From Candidatus Bathyarchaeota archaeon BA1 (GTDB lineage: Archaea; Thermoproteota; Bathyarchaeia; Bathyarchaeales; Bathyarchaeaceae): 10,344 nt of DNA. Below are positions 6,729 through 10,344 of the stretch, piece after piece. The position numbers were made by a program, and so were the translations under genes. Below the pieces are notes generated by a model. That model saw only the letters and a program-made list of their open reading frames with translations. It had not been told where the DNA came from and searched no databases. The stretch is taken from contig LIHJ01000043.1 in assembly GCA_001399805.1 (NCBI GenBank), positions 9,996 to 20,339 on the forward strand. Reading direction: 5' to 3'. How positions within the stretch are numbered: the stretch's first letter is position 1; each line of letters begins with the position of its first letter.

Positions 6729-6882
6729 GAAACTGGTCGAGATGCACCTTTATTCTTCCTTAAAGTTAATGAGTATCCGTTAGCTCTGCTGAAAGATCGC
6801 TTTTATGTAGGGCCAAGGTCTTCACGATTCTTCACTATGCCTTCCTAGGAGCTGTCAATCGGTTAAGAAGCCTAAGTTAAGA

Positions 6883-6921
6883 TTTATAGGACAGGCTTTT
6901 TCACTTATACATAAGGTGAGG
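6883..6921 (+). promoter_or_regulatory. promoter and ribosome binding site of the hsp20 gene
   Basis: A TATA-like TTTATAGG at 6883-6890, preceded by a purine-rich AAGTTAAGA that could be a BRE, predicts initiation near 6910. GGTGAGG at 6915-6921 lies 4 nt before ATG 6926. The 197-bp gap from moaE to hsp20 holds nothing else that I can identify. Confidence 0.5.
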
Positions 6922-6925
6922 TATT

Positions 6926-7552
6926 ATGAGTTGGGAGTACTTCCCAGAGTGGTTTAGGAGAAGAATGCGGCGCTCCCCATACTTTCGAAGTTGGTTCTTC
7001 GGGGACATCGACGAGATGCTTAGGGACATGGAGGAGATGATGGAAAGGGAGTTCAAGGAGTTCACTACCCGCCTCCCAAGGGATTACGTGCGTGAGCGCA
7101 AGCTCCCAGATGGCACAACCGTGCGTGAGTGGGGGCCCTTCGTTTATGGCTATTCCATGACGATTGGTCCAGATGGCAAGCCACAGATTAGGGAGTTCGG
7201 CAATGTGAAGCCGTCGCTCAGGCCTGAGCCCTTTGGGGTCACTAGGCCCAGCCTCGATGTGAGGGAGGAACGTGAACCATTGGTGGATGTGGTAAGCACT
7301 GATGATGAAGTCAAGGTTGTAGCTGAGTTACCCGGGGTTGAGAAGGAAAGCATAAAGCTTCATGGAACAGAAGATACCTTATCCATCTCCGTGGACACTC
7401 CGCAACGTAAATACTTCAAGGAGGTGGAGCTACCAGCCAAAGTCGACATCAAAGAGGCGAAGACGATCTATAAAAACGGGGTCTTAGAGGTCACCTTGCG
7501 AAAAATTAAGGTGGAGAAAAAGCCGAGGGGAGAAGTGATAAAAATCGAATAA
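6926..7552 (+). CDS. small heat shock protein, Hsp20/alpha-crystallin family
   Basis: 208 residues, long for an archaeal Hsp20. The extra length is an N-terminal region of about 115 residues: an aromatic/basic start (WEYFPEWFRRRMRRSPYF), an acidic methionine-rich helix (DMEEMMEREFKEF), and a KLPDGTTVREWGPFVYGYSM segment seen in archaeal members. The alpha-crystallin domain spans about 117-194, with DDEVKVVAELPGVEKESIKL and the signature NGVLEVTL (184-191). The C-terminal VIKIE carries the I-x-I motif that docks into neighbouring dimers during oligomer assembly. It should act as an ATP-independent holdase in the cytosol. It has its own promoter and a poly-T stretch 31 bp after the stop, so it is probably monocistronic. 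Confidence 0.92.
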   Translation: MSWEYFPEWFRRRMRRSPYFRSWFFGDIDEMLRDMEEMMEREFKEFTTRLPRDYVRERKLPDGTTVREWGPFVYGYSMTIGPDGKPQIREFGNVKPSLRPEPFGVTRPSLDVREEREPLVDVVSTDDEVKVVAELPGVEKESIKLHGTEDTLSISVDTPQRKYFKEVELPAKVDIKEAKTIYKNGVLEVTLRKIKVEKKPRGEVIKIE

Positions 7553-7583
7553 AAGGGAACCCATAAATCTCATTCATTCCCTA

Positions 7584-7589
7584 TTTTTT
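7584..7589 (+). terminator. poly-T terminator after hsp20
   Basis: A T6 run 31 bp downstream of the hsp20 stop, in an AT-rich stretch without a clear hairpin. This is the usual form of intrinsic termination in archaea. Confidence 0.4.
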
Positions 7590-7633
7590 AGTCCGCGCGC
7601 ATACGTGTTGAAAAATTGTTTGTGTTATCATAG

Positions 7634-8135
7634 AACCTAACTTTTAATTATGCTTTGGCGAGTTTGCTGACGTTCCTCATCTTTCCAGTTTCAATGCTGG
7701 TTCTGCTTAAGGCGATGTTTCTTGGGGGATGATTGGTTTGAAATGTTGAATTGGAGGTAGACAATATTTTACACCTCTTTGGGGTTAATTTTCAATGTTT
7801 CCCTTTTTGGTTTCTCCTATGCATTTTTTGGTTTCAGATGGATCTCCGGATATACCTTCAATGGTCTCATTTTGTGGGTTTTGTTAGTTACAATTCTCTC
7901 GATTTTCACTCAAACCTTCTTCTTTGTCGGCATATTATTCAACCAGTATTTGAAACATGAAAACGTTTTCTTGTTAGCTATAATCTCAATATTGGCTTTT
8001 CAAACGTTTACACACACGTCCTTACCTGGGGTTGTCACAAACATTGTCGGTTCGACTGCTAAAATTGTAGTTACTTATAAGACTCAGAACATTTATGGGG
8101 CCGCCTTGATCGACATTCTAATTCAAATCTTATAG
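7634..8135 (+). pseudogene. broken multi-pass membrane protein, possibly CPBP-family
   Basis: Two hydrophobic reading frames lie in line. The first (about 7634-7732) reads YALASLLTFLIFPVSMLVLL then KAMFLGG and stops at TGA 7730-7732; it has no ATG at its start. The second (TTG 7779 to TAG 8133-8135) has about three membrane segments, SLGLIFNVSLFGFSYAFFGF, LILWVLLVTILSIF and VFLLAIISILAFQTF, followed by THTSLPG and IYGAALIDILIQIL. The order (short hydrophobic segment, HxxLPG, then a small-residue helix) resembles the CPBP/CAAX-protease-like family, but the usual EExxxR is TQTFFFVG here, so catalytic glutamates are absent. About 45 bp between the two frames are unreadable in either. I read it as one decayed gene. 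The alternative is an intact 118-residue membrane protein from 7779. No ribosome binding site precedes 7779. Confidence 0.4.
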
Positions 8136-8162
8136 CTTTTTTCTCTAGGATATGTCTACTAA

Positions 8163-8170
8163 GCGCGCGC
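8163..8170. repeat. GCGCGCGC motif, copy 2
   Basis: One of three alternating C/G tracts in the 7594-8311 interval (7594-7600 CGCGCGC, 8163-8170, 8304-8311), each followed by A and an A/T-rich tail. They stand out against very AT-rich surroundings. Confidence 0.5.
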
Positions 8171-8230
8171 AAAAACATTTTTTCTAAAACTAAAATTATA
8201 AAAGAAATAGGCTTAAATTAACCTCTACCG

Positions 8231-8258
8231 CACATTATATTTACGTTTTTATAATGTG
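8231..8258. repeat. 9-bp perfect inverted repeat
   Basis: CACATTATA at 8231-8239 and TATAATGTG at 8250-8258, separated by a 10-nt loop. It could be a weak hairpin or a dimeric regulator operator. It lies about 115 bp upstream of the relB-like start, further than the autoregulatory sites of most toxin-antitoxin operons. Confidence 0.55.
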
Positions 8259-8303
8259 TTTTAAAAATTGCATGCGTGTATGAATACGAAAGTTTTTTCA
8301 AAA

Positions 8304-8311
8304 GCGCGCGC
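8304..8311. repeat. GCGCGCGC motif, copy 3
   Basis: Identical 8-mer to 8163-8170, here followed by ATAAAG. The copy at 7594 is also followed by ATA. It sits just upstream of the putative relB promoter. Confidence 0.5.
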
Positions 8312-8371
8312 ATAAAGTTTTAAAGTAATCTATTCATATTTATGATATCAGCGAGGATGAAGTGATATTCA

Positions 8372-8587
8372 ATGAGCGAGGCTAAAGCTGAGTATGGCTT
8401 GGTACTTCAGCCCCTCTTACGAATAAGAGAGGAGATTGACGACCTCATCGAAACCTTAGAGGTCTTGAGCGACAAAGAACTACTCAAAGGCATTAAAGAA
8501 AGCTTAGAGGAAGCAAAGAGAGGTGAGGGAACTCCCGTAGAGGATCTTCTCGAGAGGGTTAAAAAGGCCAGCCTACAAGAAAGATAG
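8372..8587 (+). CDS. RelB-like type II antitoxin
   Basis: 71 residues, strongly helical and charged: EYGLVLQPLLRIREEIDDLI, then ETLEVLSDKELLKGIKES, and a C-terminal EEAKRGEGTPVEDLLERV. The SD-x-ELL-x-I-x-E-S...G pattern matches small archaeal RelB-type antitoxins, which are disordered or helical proteins that wrap around a RelE RNase and inhibit it. GTGAT upstream supports the ATG. A RelE-type toxin frame begins 28 bp later, in the usual antitoxin-toxin order, but it is broken, so this antitoxin appears to have no working partner here. It could still act on another RelE in the genome or be on its way to loss. Confidence 0.6.
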   Translation: MSEAKAEYGLVLQPLLRIREEIDDLIETLEVLSDKELLKGIKESLEEAKRGEGTPVEDLLERVKKASLQER

Positions 8588-8615
8588 CGACATTCATTAA
8601 AAGGCGCCTGACTTA

Positions 8616-8790
8616 ATGATGAAATTTTCAATAGAAGCCACAAGAAGGTTTGAGAGGAATAGGTAAGCTCCCCTTAAGCTTACAAACGACAATTCTTGAA
8701 AAGGTCTCAGAGCTAGGAGCTAATCCATACCTTGGTAGGAAGCTTAGAGGCAAGCTCGAAGGACTCTACGAAGCGGTATGTATTATTTAG
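8616..8790 (+). pseudogene. RelE/ParE-family toxin, frameshifted and truncated
   Basis: ATG 8616/8619 gives MKFSIEATRRFERN, the usual first beta strand and helix of RelE toxins, then stops at TAA 8664-8666. In the +1 frame from 8662 the protein resumes with GKLPLSLQTTILEKVSELG, ANPYLGRKLRGKLEGLYEAV and stops at TAG 8788-8790. NPYLGRKLRGKLEGLY is the central RelE/ParE signature. After the TAG the same frame reads YHAN, matching the final strand, but a TGA follows. At least one indel and two stop changes are needed, so this is not a single sequencing error. RelE toxins cleave mRNA in the ribosome; this copy should be dead. It runs toward the convergent vapC, whose stop is at 8832. Confidence 0.7.
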
Positions 8791-8831
8791 TATCATGCAA
8801 ACTGAGAGGCCTAAATCTCAATCAACGAATC

Positions 8832-9212
8832 TTAAGGGAAAAGTTTAAGACCGAGGGCTTCTAGAGGCTTGAAGTGCTTTATATCTAGTGTGTAGAGGCT
8901 TGCCCCGTTATTGATGGCTATGGAGGCTATCATGGCGTCTGTTCTACGTATGGGCAATCCCCTGCTTTCTGCTTCTAACTCTATTTTGGCGGATAGACTG
9001 GCATCCCTCTTTGTATAGCTTAGCACGGGCAATCGCAGGACTTCCATCACGGGTTTGGCGTATTTTTGGAGGCCGTACAGGATCTCATGAAGGTTTATGG
9101 CTGTTATGCTTATATCCTCACCGCTTTCGAGGACTCTCTTTAGAGCTTCTGCTCCCTTCTCGGACTTCTTATCAAATATCTCGATTAGGATATCCGTGTC
9201 TATTATTATCAT
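8832..9212 (-). CDS. vapC: VapC-type PIN-domain ribonuclease toxin
   Basis: 126 residues, normal for VapC. The PIN-domain acidic residues that bind Mg/Mn are all present: Asp5 (with Asp7) in IIIDTDILIEIF, Glu43 in INLHEILYG, Asp92 in RRTDAMIASIA and Asp110 in LYTLDIKHF. VapC toxins cut specific tRNA or rRNA sites when freed from VapB. ATG 9212 overlaps the vapB stop in ATGA, showing translational coupling. The toxin looks intact, in contrast to the RelE remnant it faces. Confidence is high for the family; the target RNA cannot be read from sequence. Confidence 0.9.
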   Translation of the reverse strand: MIIIDTDILIEIFDKKSEKGAEALKRVLESGEDISITAINLHEILYGLQKYAKPVMEVLRLPVLSYTKRDASLSAKIELEAESRGLPIRRTDAMIASIAINNGASLYTLDIKHFKPLEALGLKLFP

Positions 9213-9421
9213 AGCCTGCGTTCAGCCCTTAAAGCGTGGATTTCCGAAAGCATTTTCCCTTTATCTCTGAACTCGACACATCCCCTAAGCTTCTTTAAGG
9301 TCTCAAGTGGGTTCATGCCCTCCACAAGCCTTTCAAACAGCTCGCTGAAGCTTTCATTTTCCCCCTTAACACTCAACAGCTTCCTGTAAACCTCATCTCT
9401 TATTGTTATCGTCTTAACCAA
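9209..9421 (-). CDS. vapB: VapB-type antitoxin (DUF217-like)
   Basis: 70 residues when started at TTG 9421. KTITIRDEVYRKLLSVKGEN followed by ESFSELFERLVEG is the pattern of the archaeal VapB/DUF217 antitoxins: an N-terminal strand-helix-helix DNA-binding part, then a C-terminal tail (GCVEFRDKGKML...) that would block the VapC active site. TTG is preferred over ATG 9439 and ATG 9481 because GGTGGGGA lies just upstream of it and the TATA box at 9457-9464 predicts a transcript beginning near 9435, downstream of both ATGs. The stop overlaps vapC by 4 nt (ATGA). The pair is expected to repress its own promoter. Confidence 0.85.
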   Translation of the reverse strand: MVKTITIRDEVYRKLLSVKGENESFSELFERLVEGMNPLETLKKLRGCVEFRDKGKMLSEIHALRAERRL

Positions 9422-9456
9422 GAATCCCCACCAAGCCATAATATGTTTAAACGTAT

Positions 9457-9464
9457 ATTTAAAT
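9457..9464 (-). promoter_or_regulatory. TATA box of the vapBC operon
   Basis: TTTAAATA on the minus strand within ATTTAAATATACGTTTAAA. This A/T-rich stretch with two TTTAAA palindromes (9445-9450 and 9457-9462) could also hold the VapBC operator. Confidence 0.5.
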
Positions 9465-9551
9465 ACATAATTCAGCCGCATGTTGCTAGATTGACTAAAG
9501 AACCTTTTTATGATGCCGAAATTAGAGGAACATTAAGCCATCAACGAATGA

Positions 9552-9686
9552 TCAAGTTTTGACCAGTTCATAGTCAACTATCATTCCCTTACCGGGTCTA
9601 ACTGAATTAATCTTCATTTTAATTCCGGTTAGGTCTTGGAGCAGTTGAAAATCAGCATAACATTCATCAGGGGCACATGGAGAAAG
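9552..9686 (-). other. open C-terminal coding remnant, unidentified
   Basis: A minus-strand frame is open from 9686 to the TGA at 9554-9552. It reads CAPDECYADFQLLQDLTG, then IKMKINSVRPGKGMIVDYEL and VKT. The composition (CxPDExY, SVRPGKGMIVDYE) looks like the end of a real protein, not chance, but I do not recognise the family. The only ATG is at 9617, giving 21 residues. It overlaps the edge of the ferritin-like remnant on the other strand, so one of the two must end near 9680. Confidence 0.25.
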
Positions 9687-9856
9687 CTAGGCGAGAGGAT
9701 TAATTATCTCGGCGGGATACCTACAACAAAGCCCGCAACAATCAAAATAGGTGGCGACCTCAAGGAGATGACTCAGGACGATCTGGACGGCGAATACACA
9801 GCCATTAAAACGTACAAGGAACACATCAGGCTCTGCGCTGAGATAGGAGAGCCCTG
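9675..9856 (+). pseudogene. ferritin-like (bacterioferritin-type) fragment
   Basis: The frame shows KLGERINYLGGIPTTKP, then GGDLKEMTQDDLDGEYTAIK and YKEHIRLCAEIGEP. LGGxPTTxP followed by LKEMxQDDLxGEYxAIxxYxEHI is typical of the middle of ferritin-like di-iron proteins, with the conserved Glu of the DDLDGE helix. Just upstream another frame reads GHMEKAR, which fits the preceding helix (ExHMEKA), so a one-base shift near 9684 is likely. The first helix and the last helix (with the ExxH ligands) are missing. At about 9856-9885 the sequence passes directly into porC-like sequence in the same frame, so this is the 5' part of a chimeric remnant. Confidence 0.6.
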
Positions 9857-9884
9857 CCGAACTTCGAGAGCAACTAAACCTTAC

Positions 9885-10101
9885 CGGACGCAAGTTGTGG
9901 ACGGTCCTGCAACAAATATCGCAGTCAAGATACTGGGGAGATCCATCTAACACTGCTATGCTCGGGGCTGTTGTACGCGCAACGGGAATAGTGGACCTTA
10001 AAAGCATAGAAAAAGTCGTAAGAGAAGAGTTCCCGCTCAAAATCGCTGAGAAGAATGTCGGAGTGGTGGAAAAAGCATATAGGGAGGCGAGGTCGGGATG
10101 A
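9885..10101 (+). pseudogene. porC: pyruvate:ferredoxin oxidoreductase gamma subunit (porC), C-terminal fragment with frameshift
   Basis: Frame one reads TQVVDGPATNIAVKILGRSI and stops at TAA 9948-9950. One base further the next frame continues without a gap as NTAMLGAVVRATGIVDLKSI, then EKVVREEFPLKIAEKNVGVV, ending at TGA 10099-10101. VDAT-x-IA-x-x-x-LGR-x-I-x-NTAMLGA-x-x-x-ATGIV and FP-x-K-x-AEKN are signatures of the last third of the gamma subunit of 2-oxoacid:ferredoxin oxidoreductases. One extra T before 9949 explains the shift. The first 100 or more residues are absent and replaced by ferritin-like sequence, so the gene is truncated as well as shifted. Its stop overlaps the porD ATG in ATGA, preserving the normal porC-porD coupling. 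Confidence 0.78.
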
Positions 10102-10344
10102 CTTCTGAACAGAAAGGTTGAGAAAGTGATACCGATTGCGGGAGTGCGCTGGGTGTCATCAACAGAATACATCACGGGAGACTGGAGAACATTCAAACCA
10201 ATACGAGACCTAGAAAAGTGTAACAAATGTCTAATATGCTTCATACGCTGCCCAGATGGAGCCATCGAATGGAGGTCCGAAATTGAAGCCGCCATGCAAA
10301 CAGCACCGCAAATAATTGCACGCATGCAAGGCGGGTTTGGAGGG
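10098..10344 (+). pseudogene. porD: pyruvate:ferredoxin oxidoreductase delta subunit (porD), 5' part with frameshift (runs off the window)
   Basis: ATG 10098 reads MTSEQKG and stops at TGA 10119-10121. Dropping one G at 10116/10117 gives MTSEQK-VEKVIPIAGVRWVS, then TGDWRTFKPIRDLEKCNKCL and ICFIRCPDGAIEW. GDWRTFKP and CxxCxxCxxxCPDGAI are the N-terminus and first [4Fe-4S] motif of PorD, the ferredoxin-like subunit that passes electrons from the enzyme to ferredoxin. The next residues (SEIEAAMQTAPQIIARMQGG) do not look like the expected linker and second CxxCxxCxxxCP, so another junction near 10275 is likely. The open frame continues to the window edge, so the end is not visible. Confidence 0.72.

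Larger units (their letters stand above)
8136..8371. other. AT-rich intergenic spacer with GC-alternating motifs and an inverted repeat
   Basis: This 236-bp stretch has no credible gene. It holds a T6 run at 8137-8142, GCGCGCGC at 8163-8170 and again at 8304-8311, a perfect 9-bp inverted repeat at 8231-8258, and a TTTTAAAG element near 8318-8325 that could be the TATA box of the downstream relB-like gene. AAGTGATATTCA just before ATG 8372 contains a GTGAT ribosome binding site. Confidence 0.6.

Noticed and set aside
9687..10325. Minus-strand 212-codon open frame
   Set aside because: It is antisense to the ferritin, porC and porD fragments, which have clear family motifs. Its own sequence has no recognisable domain.
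1..10344. CRISPR arrays, transposases or other recognisable mobile elements
   Set aside because: I saw no spaced direct repeats, no transposase or integrase motifs, and no terminal inverted repeats flanking a gene.

Overview
This window looks archaeal. Several genes have an archaeal TATA box about 25 nt upstream of the start with almost no leader. Others have a GGTGA-type ribosome binding site. GTG and TTG starts appear, and the gene families (short PadR regulators, VapBC and RelBE modules, porC/porD, an archaeal-style MoaE and Hsp20) are typical of archaea. A Thermoproteota or Bathyarchaeia-like source is my guess from the gene mix and has not been tested.

Layout. 1-616 (-): 5' part of a B12-binding-type radical SAM gene. 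711-1019 (+): a decayed small gene behind a good promoter. 1104-1883: two PadR regulator paralogs, head to head, each broken by one lesion. 1924-6050: an intact block of four metabolic genes: a 2,4-diaminopentanoate dehydrogenase-like oxidoreductase (-), a divergent DapA/HOGA-family aldolase (+), a threonine synthase-like PLP enzyme (+), and a convergent maleate isomerase/Asp-Glu racemase-family protein (-). 6258-6728: MoaE. 6926-7552: an Hsp20 chaperone. 7634-8135: remnants of a multi-pass membrane protein. 8136-8371: an AT-rich spacer with GC-alternating motifs and an inverted repeat. 8372-8790: a RelB-like antitoxin followed by a broken RelE toxin. 8832-9421 (-): an intact VapBC module. 9552-10344: an unidentified C-terminal remnant (-), then a ferritin-like fragment joined to porC and porD fragments of pyruvate:ferredoxin oxidoreductase.

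The centre and the two ends differ sharply. From 1924 to 7552 every gene is full length. Both ends hold coding sequence interrupted by single-base shifts or in-frame stops (PadR x2, the 714 gene, the membrane protein, RelE, ferritin, porC, porD). Either this is a real accessory region full of dying genes, or the ends carry assembly indels. Truncations such as porC without its N-terminal half cannot be explained by single-base errors.

The most promising functional unit is the four-enzyme block. The aldolase lacks the arginine that binds aspartate semialdehyde in true dihydrodipicolinate synthase, and its neighbour is an amino-acid dehydrogenase related to the ornithine-fermentation enzyme. Together with a divergent threonine synthase paralog and a cysteine-pair isomerase/racemase, this suggests an uncharacterised route for making or breaking a C4-C6 amino or oxo acid. 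That pathway is inference; only the family assignments are supported directly.
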